DNA from: an uncultured Opitutia bacterium
GTDB taxonomy: Bacteria; Verrucomicrobiota; Verrucomicrobiia; Opitutales; Opitutaceae
Length of the DNA stretch: 64,000 nucleotides
Assembly (NCBI GenBank): GCA_903840415.1
Contig: CAIMFY010000017.1
Location: 231,549-295,548 of the forward strand
Reading direction: 5' to 3'
In this document: in pieces, positions 1-9,452 of the stretch
How the letters are laid out: each line of letters opens with the position of its first letter
How positions within the stretch are numbered: the stretch's first letter is position 1
Program-made: the position numbers and the translations under genes
Notes under the pieces: model-generated
What the model saw: only the letters and a program-made list of their open reading frames with translations
What the model was told of the DNA's origin: nothing
Databases searched by the model: none

Positions 1-77
1 GATCTGCGCATACAATCCCTGTTAGCGTGCCGGCGCCAAAAGCCGGGCACTAAAATCTCGCTGCTGCCAAACCACCC

Positions 78-770
78 ATGCACGCCGACATCACTCTCCT
101 CATGATCAACGCCGGCGTGGTCGGTGCGATTCACACGCTCGTCGGCCCGGATCACTACCTGCCGTTCATCGTGCTCTCGAAAGCGCGCAAATGGTCGCTG
201 CCGAAGACGGCGTGGGTTACCTTCGCGTGCGGCGTCGGCCATGTCGGCAGCTCGATTGTCATCGGACTGATCGGCTACGCACTCGGCGCGAGCCTGAAGC
301 ACCTCAATTTCATCGAAGCAATCCGCGGTCAGGTCGCTGCCTGGATTCTAATCGCGTTCGGGCTGGTTTACGCGGCTTGGGGGTTGCACCGCGCGCGCCG
401 CACCGGACCCGATGGCCACACGCACTCGCACGGCGGCTTCCTCCATTCGGCCGACCACGTCCACGATCCCAAGACCGGCGAAACGATCAATCTCACGCCG
501 TGGATTCTGTTTATCATCTTCGCGTTTGGGCCGTGCGAGCCGCTGATTCCGCTCTTCATTTACCCGGCCGCGACGAGCGGATGGGCCTCCGCGTTCCTGG
601 TCGCGGCGGTGTTCTCCGGGGCGACGCTCGCGGTGATGCTATCCGTCGTGCTCGCGTCGTCGTTTGGACTGGAACGCATTCCACTGCGCACGTGGGGCCG
701 CTACAGCCACGCGCTCGCCGGCGCCAGCATCGCGCTCACCGGCGGTGCGATCCAAGTCTTCGGACTCTGA
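78..770 (+). CDS. NicO/UreH-like integral membrane metal transporter
   Basis: 230-residue polytopic membrane protein with about six hydrophobic segments. Near the N terminus (residues 18-26) it carries HTLVGPDHY, an H-x5-DH arrangement like the metal-binding motif of the nickel/cobalt transporter (NiCoT/NicO) and UreH/HupE-type families. A His-rich hydrophilic loop follows at about residues 110-135 (HTHSHGG, HSADHVHD), as in metal-handling permeases. A second conserved-looking segment, FAFGPCEPLIPLF, lies at about residues 152-164. Seen: membrane topology and His-rich loop. Inferred: transport or sensing of a divalent metal such as Ni or Co; the substrate cannot be read from the sequence. No urease or hydrogenase genes are nearby. 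It converges on the gene at 780-1175, only 9 bases away. Confidence 0.7.
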   Translation: MHADITLLMINAGVVGAIHTLVGPDHYLPFIVLSKARKWSLPKTAWVTFACGVGHVGSSIVIGLIGYALGASLKHLNFIEAIRGQVAAWILIAFGLVYAAWGLHRARRTGPDGHTHSHGGFLHSADHVHDPKTGETINLTPWILFIIFAFGPCEPLIPLFIYPAATSGWASAFLVAAVFSGATLAVMLSVVLASSFGLERIPLRTWGRYSHALAGASIALTGGAIQVFGL

Positions 771-779
771 CCGACGCGG

Positions 780-1175
780 TCACCCACCGGCATAGACCGG
801 ACGGAATCCCGCCTCCGCCAAGATCGCCGCGATTTTTTCGCGCTGATCGCCCTGTATCTCGATCGCGCCATCCTTAACTGTGCCGCCGCAACCGCAGGCG
901 TTGCGCATTTTCTTCGCGAGCGCCTCTTTTTCCGGCAGGCCAATCCCGACGAAACCATCGATTACTGTCACAGTTTTTCCACCGCGGTTTCCCGTCTCCC
1001 GACGTAGATCGACGCGACCGCGATTCTTCTTGGTTTCAGGCTTGCGGGCCGTCGCTGCCGCGATCGCGGGTGGTCGAGCCGCCGCCACCGGCAAGCCAGC
1101 ACTACTCAACGCGGCAAAAGGATTTTGCCCGAATCTACCACCGCCGTCCGTCGGAATTTTTTCACCGCTGGCCAT
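780..1175 (-). CDS. SUI1/eIF1 (YciH-like) translation initiation factor family protein
   Basis: 131-residue protein if translation begins at the ATG at 1175, which is preceded by a GGGAG-type ribosome-binding site. The C-terminal half (about residues 55-131) is the SUI1/eIF1 fold: TVTVIDGFVGIGLPEKEALAKKM, then KNACGCGGTVKDG-like text (here MRNACGCGGTVKDG), then IEIQGDQREKIAAILAEAGF. These match bacterial YciH/DENR proteins. The N-terminal half is low-complexity and rich in Ala and Pro, longer than in E. coli YciH. Known for the family: modulation of start-codon fidelity on the small ribosomal subunit, dispensable in bacteria. The upstream small gene ends 2 bases before this start, so the two are probably co-transcribed. 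Confidence 0.85.
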   Translation of the reverse strand: MASGEKIPTDGGGRFGQNPFAALSSAGLPVAAARPPAIAAATARKPETKKNRGRVDLRRETGNRGGKTVTVIDGFVGIGLPEKEALAKKMRNACGCGGTVKDGAIEIQGDQREKIAAILAEAGFRPVYAGG

Positions 1176-1177
1176 GA

Positions 1178-1429
1178 TTACGCTCCCGCGATTTTGCCCG
1201 CTCGTCCGCCACAAGCGCCGACCGGGATGGCAGTGTCGCCGCCGAGAAACATTAGCGCCTTCGGGTAGCTGCGATTTTCCAGAAAGTGCACAAGTTGCGA
1301 CGGCAAGTTCGCCCGACCCCGCTCGATGGCCTCGTCAAGTCGCGACATTTCGTCAGCGATGACTTGACCGTCGCCCGACTTGATGCCGGCGAGGAGCGCG
1401 ATGAGAGAAGATTTTATTTGTGTTTCCAT
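1178..1429 (-). CDS. Small conserved-looking hypothetical protein
   Basis: 83-residue protein starting at the ATG at 1429 (METQIKSS). It is mostly helical in appearance up to about residue 58 (ALLAGIKSGDGQVIADEMSR), then has a Gly-rich tail containing ACGGRAG. There is no signal peptide and no family I recognise. Its stop codon lies 2 bases before the start of the SUI1-family gene, so the two probably form a bicistronic unit. The coding call rests on this spacing and on codon use like its neighbours. A GTG/ATG further upstream would add only a few residues. Confidence 0.6.
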   Translation of the reverse strand: METQIKSSLIALLAGIKSGDGQVIADEMSRLDEAIERGRANLPSQLVHFLENRSYPKALMFLGGDTAIPVGACGGRAGKIAGA

Positions 1430-1644
1430 GGTGAGCGGGCGCAACGACTCCTGCCGCTGTTACGCACGGTCAGTCCGTTTGCAACTCCTCTTGCGGGTGG
1501 GGTCACGCTTAAATTGACGCCACTTCCTCATGCGATCTATTCGACGACCGGGCGGGGCTGCGCCATTGACCCACCGCATGGGCGTTGAAAGCGTGGTTCT
1601 GGCAAGCCTCCTGCTATGCCCACTCCTTCGCCCAAAACCCACCC

Positions 1645-3090
1645 GTGTCGATTCTCCACTCCCACTACGACTCCGGCAATTTCTTCGATGAGATGTTTGC
1701 GCCCGGCGGCGCCACCCGGCCGCACTACCAACGGCTGGGCGAGCGGCTGGGCTCCCTAACGCAGCAAGAATTCGACGAGCGGCGGGCCGCCGTCGATCTC
1801 GCGTTTCTGCGTCGCGGCGTGACATTCACCGTTTATCACGACAACGCCGGCACCGAGCGCATCTTCCCGTTCGATCTCATGCCGCGCATCATCCCCAACG
1901 CCGAGTGGCAGCGCATCGAAGCCGGGCTCGTCCAGCGCATCACTGCGCTCAACCTGTTCCTCGACGACGTCTATCATGGCCAAAAGGTGCTGAAAGATAA
2001 AATCGTCCCGCCCGCCCTCGTCCTCGGGGCGAAGCATTTCCGGCGCGAGTTCATGAACTTCACCGTGCCGCGCGGCATCTACGTCCACATCTGCGGCACC
2101 GATCTCATCCGCGACGCGCAGGGCAACTACCTTGTGCTCGAGGACAACCTGCGCTGCCCTTCCGGCGCCAGCTACATGATCGAGAACCGCTCCGCGATGC
2201 GCCGCGCGTTTCCGAATCTCTTTCAGAGCTACGGCGTCCGCCCGGTCGAGAGCTACGCCGATGATTTGGTGAAAGCGCTCCTGCACCTCGCGCCCGATCA
2301 GCACGACAAGCCCAACGTCGTCCTCCTAACCCCCGGCGTGTTCAACAGCGCCTACTTTGAGCACTGCTTCCTAGCGCGCCAGATGGGCATTCCCATCGTC
2401 GAAGGCCGCGACCTGGTCGTGCGCGACTCCCGCGTGTTCATGCGGACGACCGCCGGCCTCGTCGCAGTCGATGTCATCTATCGGCGCATCGACGACGATT
2501 TTCTCGACCCGACCGTCTTTCGTGCCGACTCGATGCTCGGCGTGCCGGGCCTCGTCGCCGCCTACCGAGCCGGCAACGTCGCCCTCGCCAACTCCATCGG
2601 CACCGGCATCGCCGACGACAAAGTCATCTACGCCTACGTCCCGCAGCTCATCAAATATTACCTCGATCAGGATCCGATCCTGCCGAACGTGAAGACCTAC
2701 CTCGCCTCCGAGCCGCTCGACCGAAAATTCATTCTCGAAAACATCGAAAAACTTGTCGTGAAGTCCGCCAACGAAGCCGGCGGCTACGGCATGTTGATCG
2801 GTCCAGCTTCGACGAAGGAGGAATGCAGTCAGTTCCGCAACCAGGTCGCCGCCAACCCGCGCAACTTCATCGCCCAAGATCCGATCATGCTCTCGCGCTC
2901 GCCTACTTGGTGCGACGGCCAGCTCGAGGGCCGCCACATCGATCTGCGCCCCTACATCCTTTACGGCGACAAGATCACCGTCACGCCCGGCGGCCTCACC
3001 CGGGTCGCCCTTCGCAAGGGCTCGCTCGTCGTCAACTCCTCCCAAGGCGGCGGCTCGAAGGACACCTGGGTCTTGCAAGGAGACGAATAG
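1645..3090 (+). CDS. Circularly permuted ATP-grasp protein (DUF404/DUF407 family)
   Basis: 481 residues from the GTG at 1645; an in-frame TTG at 1585 would add 20 residues. Family hallmarks are present in order: [15 protein letters not shown] near the start, [17 protein letters not shown], the acidic nucleotide/metal segment [33 protein letters not shown], and the C-terminal [11 protein letters not shown] and [12 protein letters not shown] blocks. Known: the fold is a rearranged ATP-grasp, expected to ligate a carboxylate to an amine using ATP, and it is almost always found with alpha-E and transglutaminase genes. The downstream alpha-E gene begins 2 bases after the stop. No substrate is established. 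First gene of a five-gene operon running to 8186. Confidence 0.92.
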   Translation: MSILHSHYDSGNFFDEMFAPGGATRPHYQRLGERLGSLTQQEFDERRAAVDLAFLRRGVTFTVYHDNAGTERIFPFDLMPRIIPNAEWQRIEAGLVQRITALNLFLDDVYHGQKVLKDKIVPPALVLGAKHFRREFMNFTVPRGIYVHICGTDLIRDAQGNYLVLEDNLRCPSGASYMIENRSAMRRAFPNLFQSYGVRPVESYADDLVKALLHLAPDQHDKPNVVLLTPGVFNSAYFEHCFLARQMGIPIVEGRDLVVRDSRVFMRTTAGLVAVDVIYRRIDDDFLDPTVFRADSMLGVPGLVAAYRAGNVALANSIGTGIADDKVIYAYVPQLIKYYLDQDPILPNVKTYLASEPLDRKFILENIEKLVVKSANEAGGYGMLIGPASTKEECSQFRNQVAANPRNFIAQDPIMLSRSPTWCDGQLEGRHIDLRPYILYGDKITVTPGGLTRVALRKGSLVVNSSQGGGSKDTWVLQGDE

Positions 3091-3092
3091 CC

Positions 3093-4151
3093 ATGGCCTC
3101 GCCCAAAAATTCCGCCCCACTCCCGCCTCGCCCCCAGGCCACCGTGATGCTCTCCCGCGTCGCGCATTCGCTCTACTGGATGAGCCGCTACATCGAGCGC
3201 GCCGAAAATTTCGCGCGCCTGCTCGACGTCAACCTCCAGCTTCTCCTCGATTTTCAAGGCGTCACCACCACCGCGGTGGAAGAACATTGGGACTCGATTC
3301 TGCTCAGCTCCGGCGACGAGAAGCTGTTTGAGGAACACTACGAACTCGCGGACAGCCGCAGCGTCACCGAATTTTTTGCCTTCGATCGGCGCAATCCGAA
3401 CTCGATCCTCTCCTGCGTCGATTCCGCCCGCGAAAACGCCCGCATGATCCGCGACCAGATCTCGCAGGAAATGTGGGAGACGATCAACGAGCTCTACCTC
3501 TATCTCCACGATCGCACCTCGGATGAGATCTGGGCCACCGGCGCGGCGGAATTTTTCAACAACGTGAAGCGCAGCGCCCATCTCTTTCAAGGCCTGGTGG
3601 CCTCCACCTACTCGCGCAACGAGGGCTGGGAATTCCTCCAGTTCGGCTGCCTGCTCGAGCGCGCCGACAAGACGACCCGCATCCTCGACGTCAAATACCA
3701 CATTCTCCTGCCCAGCGCGGCCGATGTGGGCGGCGCCGTCGATACCGCGCAATGGCAGGCGGTGCTCCGCTCCGCGAGTGCGCTCGAGGCCTACCGGCGT
3801 TTCTACGTGCGCGAAATCCTCCCATGGAAAGTCGCCGAGTTCCTCATCTTTTCCGACTCGTTTCCGCGCTCGCTGCATTTTTGCGTCGCCGAGATCGACA
3901 CGTTTCTCCGGCGCATCCTCGGCGAGACCGGCGCGCGTCCGCGCACCGAAGCCGCCCGCCTCTCGCGCCGTCTGCTCGCCGACCTGCAGTCGCTCGCGAT
4001 CACCGATGTGCTCGAGGACGGTCTCCATGAATTTTTGCTTGAGGCGCAGAAAGCCCTTGACCGGATCGGCGAGGAGGTGGTTCAGACGACGATGTTTTAT
4101 CCCGCCGAATCGGAGTTGGGTGAGCAGCAGCAGCAACAAATCCAGCAGTGA
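3093..4151 (+). CDS. Alpha-E domain protein (DUF403)
   Basis: 352-residue all-helical protein. The characteristic beginning is MLSRVAHSLYWMSRYIERAEN (about residues 18-38), followed by LLDVNLQLLLD, SCVDSARENARMIRDQISQEMWETINELY and, near the C terminus, FLIFSDSFPRSLHFCVAEID. These are typical of the alpha-E family, which accompanies DUF404/407 ATP-grasp proteins. The start at 3093 is supported by its position 2 bases after the preceding stop. The tail is Gln-rich. No catalytic role is known; a structural or substrate-binding role next to the ATP-grasp and transglutaminase partners is inferred from invariant genomic association. Confidence 0.92.
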   Translation: MASPKNSAPLPPRPQATVMLSRVAHSLYWMSRYIERAENFARLLDVNLQLLLDFQGVTTTAVEEHWDSILLSSGDEKLFEEHYELADSRSVTEFFAFDRRNPNSILSCVDSARENARMIRDQISQEMWETINELYLYLHDRTSDEIWATGAAEFFNNVKRSAHLFQGLVASTYSRNEGWEFLQFGCLLERADKTTRILDVKYHILLPSAADVGGAVDTAQWQAVLRSASALEAYRRFYVREILPWKVAEFLIFSDSFPRSLHFCVAEIDTFLRRILGETGARPRTEAARLSRRLLADLQSLAITDVLEDGLHEFLLEAQKALDRIGEEVVQTTMFYPAESELGEQQQQQIQQ

Positions 4152-4181
4152 CGCCCGCGGCCCGTGTGGCCGCCTCCGTCC

Positions 4182-5045
4182 ATGATTCTCCATCTTCTCC
4201 ATCGCACGACGTTTGCCTACGCCGGCACCGCTCGGGACAGTTTTAACGAGGCGCGCCTCCGGCCCGTCACGGACGACTTGCAGACGTGCCGGAATTTCAC
4301 CCTGCGGATTTCACCCAACATCAACCCGCGCGAATACCGCGATTTCTACGGCAACACGGTCCACTATTTCGATATTACCGCGCCGCACCGCAAACTCGTC
4401 ATCGAGGCCGAGTCGGAAATCGAAACCGTCCCTGACCTCGTGCGCCCCGTCGTGCCCGTCGTGCCTTTCGCCGACCTCGCGACCTTTCCCGATCGGGATT
4501 TCCACTTGGAGTTCCTAGGACCATCACACTACGTCCCGGAAGACGTGACGCTGTGGCACGAGGCGAAAGTCGCCCTCGGCGACACCCGCACGGACGTGTT
4601 TGCCGACGTAGTGCGCATTGCGCATCACGTGTTCACGAAATTCACCTACAAGCCGAATTCCACCGGCGTGAGCACCAAGGCGCCCGATGCGCTCAAGTTA
4701 AAAACCGGTGTTTGCCAGGATTACGCGCATGTCATGCTCGGCCTCTGCCGGCAGTCCGGAATTCCCGCCCGCTACGTCAGCGGATATTTTTTTAACAGCC
4801 GCCGTCGGCCCAATGAAAACGAGGCGTCGCACGCGTGGGTCGAGGTCATGGTCCCCGGTCACGGCTGGACCGCCTACGATCCCACGCACGACCGCCGCGC
4901 CGACGAACGCTACGTCAAGATCGCCACCGGCCGCGACTACGCCGACATCCGGCCCGTCAGCGGCACCTACAAAGGCGCACCCACGCGCTCGCTCAAAGTC
5001 GAGGTCGCCGTCCGCGAGGCGAGCGCCGCCGTGACCGCGGATTGA
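4182..5045 (+). CDS. Transglutaminase-like family protein, first copy
   Basis: 287 residues from the ATG at 4182. The N-terminal beta domain (about 1-100) is the bacterial transglutaminase-like N region (HRTTFAYAGTARDSFNEARLRP). The papain-like catalytic core follows, with the triad visible as Cys178 in TGVCQDYAHV, His217 in SHAWVEV and Asp233 in YDPTHD. It follows the alpha-E gene by 30 bases and is the first of two transglutaminase paralogs here. Known for the fold: amide-bond hydrolysis or transpeptidation. Together with the ATP-grasp gene this suggests formation and cleavage of isopeptide-like bonds, but no substrate is known. No signal peptide, so probably cytoplasmic. Confidence 0.92.
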   Translation: MILHLLHRTTFAYAGTARDSFNEARLRPVTDDLQTCRNFTLRISPNINPREYRDFYGNTVHYFDITAPHRKLVIEAESEIETVPDLVRPVVPVVPFADLATFPDRDFHLEFLGPSHYVPEDVTLWHEAKVALGDTRTDVFADVVRIAHHVFTKFTYKPNSTGVSTKAPDALKLKTGVCQDYAHVMLGLCRQSGIPARYVSGYFFNSRRRPNENEASHAWVEVMVPGHGWTAYDPTHDRRADERYVKIATGRDYADIRPVSGTYKGAPTRSLKVEVAVREASAAVTAD

Positions 5046-5100
5046 GCGCTTTCCCAACTGTTCGGCACGCCAGCCGCTAGGCAGTCGATCCACCTTTCGT

Positions 5101-5970
5101 ATGTTCCTCCGCGTCACCCACGTCACCCGCTACGATTACTCGCAGCCAGTGTCGTTCGCGCCCCACGCCCTCTACCTCCGTCCGCGCGAGACGCCGCGCC
5201 AGCGCCTGCATAGCTTCGACCTTACGCTCACACCGACCGCCCGCCGCGTCGCCACTAACGACGCTGAAGACAATGCCCTCGACTGGGCCTATTTCGACAC
5301 TGCCACGCGTTCGGCCTCGCTGGAGTTTCGCTCGGAGTTTCTCGTCGAGACGCTCGACACCAATCCCTTCGATTTTTTCCTGAAACCGACCGCACTCGCG
5401 TTTCCGTTTGCCTACGACGCTGCCGAGACCTTCGCCCTCGGCCCCTGCTTCGCCGCGCCGGCCGGCACTGATAGCGCACAACTCCACACTTGGCTCGCGG
5501 CGCACCTGCCCGTGCCGCCAGCCGATACGATGGCGTTGCTCACCGCGCTCAACTCCGCCGTCCGAAACGCACTCCGCTACAATCGCCGCGACGAGCCCGG
5601 CATCCAGACTCCCTCCGAAACGATCGCCAGCGGCGGCGGCTCCTGTCGCGACTTCGCCGTTTTTTTCCTCGCGCTCTGCCGGCAGCTCGGCCTCGCCGCC
5701 CGCTTTGTCAGCGGCTACCTGCACGAGCCGCCCGATCCCGCTGTCTCGCACCCCTCGCCACCCGCGATGCACGCGTGGGCTGAAGTCTATCTGCCCGGCG
5801 CCGGCTGGCGCGGCCTCGATCCCACACGCGGAATTTTCTGCGACGACTCGTTCGTCCCCGTCGCCCACACTGCGCTCGCCGAATCCGTGAATCCGATTCA
5901 GGGTAATTTTTTCGGCGCCGGCCCGACGACCTCGACGCTCACCACGCGGCTCACGCTCGATAAATTCTGA
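5101..5970 (+). CDS. Transglutaminase-like family protein, second copy
   Basis: 289 residues. An N-terminal beta domain begins FLRVTHVTRYDYSQPVSFAPH, the usual opening of this subfamily. The catalytic Cys182 lies in GGGSCRDFAVFF, His224 in MHAWAEVYLPG and Asp240 in GLDPTRG. It is a distant paralog of the preceding gene and is followed 2 bases later by the DUF2126 gene. In many bacteria this transglutaminase domain is fused to DUF2126 in one protein of about 1100 residues; here the two halves are separate genes, which supports joint function. Confidence 0.92.
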   Translation: MFLRVTHVTRYDYSQPVSFAPHALYLRPRETPRQRLHSFDLTLTPTARRVATNDAEDNALDWAYFDTATRSASLEFRSEFLVETLDTNPFDFFLKPTALAFPFAYDAAETFALGPCFAAPAGTDSAQLHTWLAAHLPVPPADTMALLTALNSAVRNALRYNRRDEPGIQTPSETIASGGGSCRDFAVFFLALCRQLGLAARFVSGYLHEPPDPAVSHPSPPAMHAWAEVYLPGAGWRGLDPTRGIFCDDSFVPVAHTALAESVNPIQGNFFGAGPTTSTLTTRLTLDKF

Positions 5971-5972
5971 CC

Positions 5973-8186
5973 ATGACCGCGCCCTACTCCGCATCCGTTT
6001 GGCCCGAAATCCTCGCGTGCGGAAACGCAGTTGAAACTTCCCTCGCGCGATCGAACGTGCTGCTCACCATGGGTGGCGAGCCCACGTTTGTCCCCCTCGC
6101 CCCCGCCGGCGCCGAATGGCAGACCGCCGCGCTCGGTCCGACGAAACTCGCCTATGCCCGCAAACTCGCCCGCGAACTGGTCCGTTCTGCCTTTCCCGGC
6201 TCCGTCATCCTCGAAACTTCTGGCAAACACTACCCCGGCGAACCGCTCCCGCGCTGGGCATTGCTCATCCAGCGCCGAGCCGACGGCGCGCCGCTCTGGC
6301 ACGACACCACGCGCCTCCGCGCCGACACCGCGCCCGGTGCGCACACGCCGGCCGACGCGAAAAAATTCGCCAGCGCCCTCGCGAAAGCTCTAGCCGTCGA
6401 TTCCACGCACTGCCTCCCGCTGGCCGAGTCCATTCCTGCCACCGAGTCCACTGCCAGCATCACCGGCTACGTCCTCCCCCTTGATCACAGCGGCACTGCA
6501 TGGATCACCGATGACTGGACAAAGGCTCTCGGTGCCGATCCGTTGCCGCTTTTTCCCGGTGAAAGCCCAGCCGGCCTCCGTCTCCCGCTCGCAAAACTCG
6601 GCGAAAAAAATCTCCGGCGCGCGCTGACCGCCGAAATCCGCGCTGGCACACTCACGATTTTCATTCCGCCGCTCTTGCTCCCCGCCTATTGCGCGCTGCT
6701 CACGAAAATCGAGGACACGATCGTCGGGCTCAAACTCTCCGACGCCGTGCTCGCCGGCTACGCGCCGCCACCCGACGCCGCGCTCCCCACGGTCGGCCTC
6801 GCGAGCGATCCTGGCGTCCTCGAAGTTAATGTTTCGCCGTGCGCCACGTGGGCCGACTATGACACGCAACTCAGCCAAATCTTCACGGCTGCGCGCGCCT
6901 GCGGCCTCTGCGCACGGAAGCTTCAGTTCAACGGCCGCGAGGTCGGCACCGGCGGCGGTGCGCACCTGGTCTTCGGCGGCCCCGCCGGACTGCTCTCGCC
7001 GTTCTTCGCGTTCCCCGCGCTGCTCCCCTCGATCATCCGCTACTGGCAGCATCACCCCGCGCTCAGCTACGCATTCACTGGTGCCTACATGGGCCCGAGC
7101 TCGCAGGCGCCGCGCATCGACGAGTCCACCTTCGAGGCGCTCTACGAACTCGAACTCGCATGCGCTGGCGCCGAAAACCTCGGCTCGCCGCAAAACCTCG
7201 CGCTCTTCGATCTCCTCTTTCGCGACCTCCTGATGGATCGTTCAGGCAACACCCACCGCGCCGAAATCAGCGTCGACAAACTCTGGAATCCCTGGGCGCC
7301 CAACGGCCGGCTCGGCCTCGTCGAATTCCGCGCCTTTGAATCGCATCCGGCCGCAGCCGTCCAATCCGTCACCGCGCTCTTCGTTCGCGCCATCCTTGCG
7401 CGTCTCGCCGCCGATTCATTCAAGGCACCCTTCATCCGCTGGGCCGGCGAACTCCACGACCGCTTCTTCCTCCCCGCCTTCGTCTGGGAAGATCTTTCTA
7501 CGATCTGCGACGATCTCAAGAAACATGACATCCCCTTCAACCCCGAGTGGCTCCGCGCGCCGTGGGAATTTCGCTTTCCGAAACTCGGTGAGTTTGCGCT
7601 CAAATTCCAGAAGCCCCTCCCACCCGACGCGCCGAAGAACAAGAAGCCCGAAGAAGAAAGCTTCTCGATCGAGTTTCGCCAGGCGCTCGAAGCATGGCCG
7701 CTTCTCGGCGAATCGCCCAACGCCGGCACCGTCGCCCGCACCGTCGACTCCAGCGTCGACCGGATCGAAGCGCGCATCTCCGACAAAAAATTCCTCGAAG
7801 GCGGACTCCTCCTCGTCAACGGCCTCCTCTGCGAATTCCGGGCCACCGCTGACGGCGCCGCCGCCTGCGGCATCCGTTACCGCGCGTTTTATCTCACGCC
7901 TTCGCTGCAACCCCACGTGCCCGTCCACGCGCCGTTGCTTCTCGAATGGGTCGATCGCGCGACGCTCGTGGTCGTCGCTGCTGCGCGCTGGCATGTTTGG
8001 AACAAGACCAACGCTCAATACCCCGCCGCGCCCGCCGACGACAAGGACGCAGGCGCGCGCCGTGCCGAGCGCTGGGAAAACTGGCCACACACGATTGGTC
8101 AGGCACGCTTCGTCCCAAAAATCGATTTCCCGCCAGAAGGAAAACACACCCTCGACCTCCGCCGTTACCCCGCGCAAGCGCGGTAA
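5973..8186 (+). CDS. DUF2126 domain protein, separate partner of the transglutaminase
   Basis: 737 residues covering the DUF2126 region normally found behind a transglutaminase domain. Recognisable blocks are LLTMGGEPTFV (residues about 30-40), the LEVNVSP and FNGREVGTGGGAHLVFGG segments near the middle (about 285-335), and HRAEISVDKLWNPW. The latter resemble nucleotide- or metal-binding patches of glutamine-synthetase-like or amidoligase folds (E-x-N-x-S-P, H-x-A-E-x-S). It closes the operon that starts at 1645. Function unknown; inferred to act with the ATP-grasp, alpha-E and transglutaminase proteins on an amide or peptide substrate. Confidence 0.88.
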   Translation: MTAPYSASVWPEILACGNAVETSLARSNVLLTMGGEPTFVPLAPAGAEWQTAALGPTKLAYARKLARELVRSAFPGSVILETSGKHYPGEPLPRWALLIQRRADGAPLWHDTTRLRADTAPGAHTPADAKKFASALAKALAVDSTHCLPLAESIPATESTASITGYVLPLDHSGTAWITDDWTKALGADPLPLFPGESPAGLRLPLAKLGEKNLRRALTAEIRAGTLTIFIPPLLLPAYCALLTKIEDTIVGLKLSDAVLAGYAPPPDAALPTVGLASDPGVLEVNVSPCATWADYDTQLSQIFTAARACGLCARKLQFNGREVGTGGGAHLVFGGPAGLLSPFFAFPALLPSIIRYWQHHPALSYAFTGAYMGPSSQAPRIDESTFEALYELELACAGAENLGSPQNLALFDLLFRDLLMDRSGNTHRAEISVDKLWNPWAPNGRLGLVEFRAFESHPAAAVQSVTALFVRAILARLAADSFKAPFIRWAGELHDRFFLPAFVWEDLSTICDDLKKHDIPFNPEWLRAPWEFRFPKLGEFALKFQKPLPPDAPKNKKPEEESFSIEFRQALEAWPLLGESPNAGTVARTVDSSVDRIEARISDKKFLEGGLLLVNGLLCEFRATADGAAACGIRYRAFYLTPSLQPHVPVHAPLLLEWVDRATLVVVAAARWHVWNKTNAQYPAAPADDKDAGARRAERWENWPHTIGQARFVPKIDFPPEGKHTLDLRRYPAQAR

Positions 8187-8257
8187 CGCAGATTCGAAGA
8201 ATCGGCGGCTACTTTTGCTCGCCTCGCAGGACCGACCCCGACTGCCTCTTAACCTCG

Positions 8258-8935
8258 TTGAAAACACTTTTACTCTGGGACATCGACGGCACGCTCATCG
8301 CTTCCGGCGGCGCCGGCATGCAGGCCATGCAAATTGGCCTGCGCCACGCCCTCGGGATCGAGGGCAAACTCGATGACATCGACTTCGCCGGCCGCACCGA
8401 CCGCTGGATCGTCCGGCGCGTTTTCGAGAAATACTCCGTGCCGCACACCGAAGAAAATTTCGCGGCTTACATCGACGGTTATATCGCCGCACTGCCTGCC
8501 ACCCTCGCCAATCCGCGCGCCCGGGTTCTCCCTGGCGTGCGCGAAATCCTCACCGCCGCCGAAGCCCGCGATGACGTTGCGCAGGGCCTGCTCACCGGCA
8601 ACCTCCGCCGCGGCGCGCAGACCAAACTCGGCCACCACGGTCTCTGGGAATTTTTTCCGTTCGGCGGTTTCGCCGACGACGGTGAACTCCGCAATGACAT
8701 CAGCCCGCACGCCCTGCGTCGTGCCCACGAACACGCCAAGGTCATCTTCGCGCCCGAATGCGTCTGGGTGATCGGCGACACGCCGCACGACATCGAATGC
8801 GCCCGCGTGATCGGGGCCCGCGCGCTCGCCGTCGCGACCGGCGGTCACAGCATCGCGCAGCTTACGGCGCACCGACCCGACGCGGTGTTGCCCGATCTTG
8901 CCGACGCCGCCGCGTTCTGGAAAATCGTCGGATAA
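8258..8935 (+). CDS. HAD-superfamily hydrolase, phosphoglycolate phosphatase-like
   Basis: 225 residues from a TTG start at 8258, chosen because HAD motif I (LLLWDIDGTL, Asp8 and Asp10) must lie at the extreme N terminus and no ATG is available. Motif II is seen in LLTGNLRRGAQTKL (Thr) with the following Lys, and motif III/IV in VWVIGDTPHDIECAR. The helical cap between residues about 15 and 90 is of the C1 type, as in Gph/PGP phosphatases. Probable role: dephosphorylation of a small phosphorylated metabolite; the exact substrate is not evident. The gene sits 18 bases before rpiB and may be co-transcribed with it. Confidence 0.83.
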   Translation: MKTLLLWDIDGTLIASGGAGMQAMQIGLRHALGIEGKLDDIDFAGRTDRWIVRRVFEKYSVPHTEENFAAYIDGYIAALPATLANPRARVLPGVREILTAAEARDDVAQGLLTGNLRRGAQTKLGHHGLWEFFPFGGFADDGELRNDISPHALRRAHEHAKVIFAPECVWVIGDTPHDIECARVIGARALAVATGGHSIAQLTAHRPDAVLPDLADAAAFWKIVG

Positions 8936-8953
8936 CGTTTTCAATTTTCTCTC

Positions 8954-9394
8954 ATGCCAACTCTGTTCTCCATCGCCATCGGCTCCGATCACGCCGGCTT
9001 CGCCTACAAGGAAGCTCTAAAGACTGCGCTCCTCGCCGACGGCCACACCGTCCGCGATTTCGGCACGCACTCGGATGCGAGCTGCGACTATCCTGATTTC
9101 ATCCGCCCCGTTGCCGAGGCGGTCGCGCGCGGCGACTTTCAGCGCGGCATCGTGCTCGGCGGCTCTGGCAACGGCGAAGCGATCGTCGCCAACCGCGTGC
9201 GCGGCATCCGCTGTGGTGTCGTATGGAATGAGCAGGTCGCAATTTGGAACCGCTCGCACAACGACGCCAACGTCATCTCCCTTGGCCAGCGCACGATCAC
9301 CGAAGCCGAAGCGATTGCACTGGTGCGCGTGTGGCTCGCGACGCCGTTCGAGGGCGGCCGTCACCTCATCCGCATCAACAAGATCGACGCCTGA
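8954..9394 (+). CDS. rpiB: Ribose-5-phosphate isomerase B
   Basis: 146 residues, the family's usual length. It interconverts ribose 5-phosphate and ribulose 5-phosphate in the non-oxidative pentose phosphate pathway. It begins with the RpiB/LacAB signature IAIGSDHAGFAYKEAL, and HNDANVISLGQRT matches the C-terminal substrate loop. The loop GIVLGGSGNGE has Gly where the E. coli-type enzymes have the catalytic Cys, and it carries Glu75. That is the arrangement of the Mycobacterium tuberculosis-type enzymes, where Glu75 is the proposed base. No adjacent pathway genes are seen. Confidence 0.92.
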   Translation: MPTLFSIAIGSDHAGFAYKEALKTALLADGHTVRDFGTHSDASCDYPDFIRPVAEAVARGDFQRGIVLGGSGNGEAIVANRVRGIRCGVVWNEQVAIWNRSHNDANVISLGQRTITEAEAIALVRVWLATPFEGGRHLIRINKIDA

Positions 9395-9452
9395 TAAACA
9401 GCGTGCGACGCCTCGCTTGCGTTTCACGCATTCCGTCGCACGGTGCGCGCGC

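Noticed and set aside
2961..4202. A 413-codon minus-strand frame across the alpha-E gene
   Set aside because: Antisense shadow with no recognisable domain; the plus-strand alpha-E protein is unmistakable.
8270..8992. A 240-codon minus-strand frame across the HAD gene
   Set aside because: Antisense shadow; the plus strand has all HAD motifs in order.
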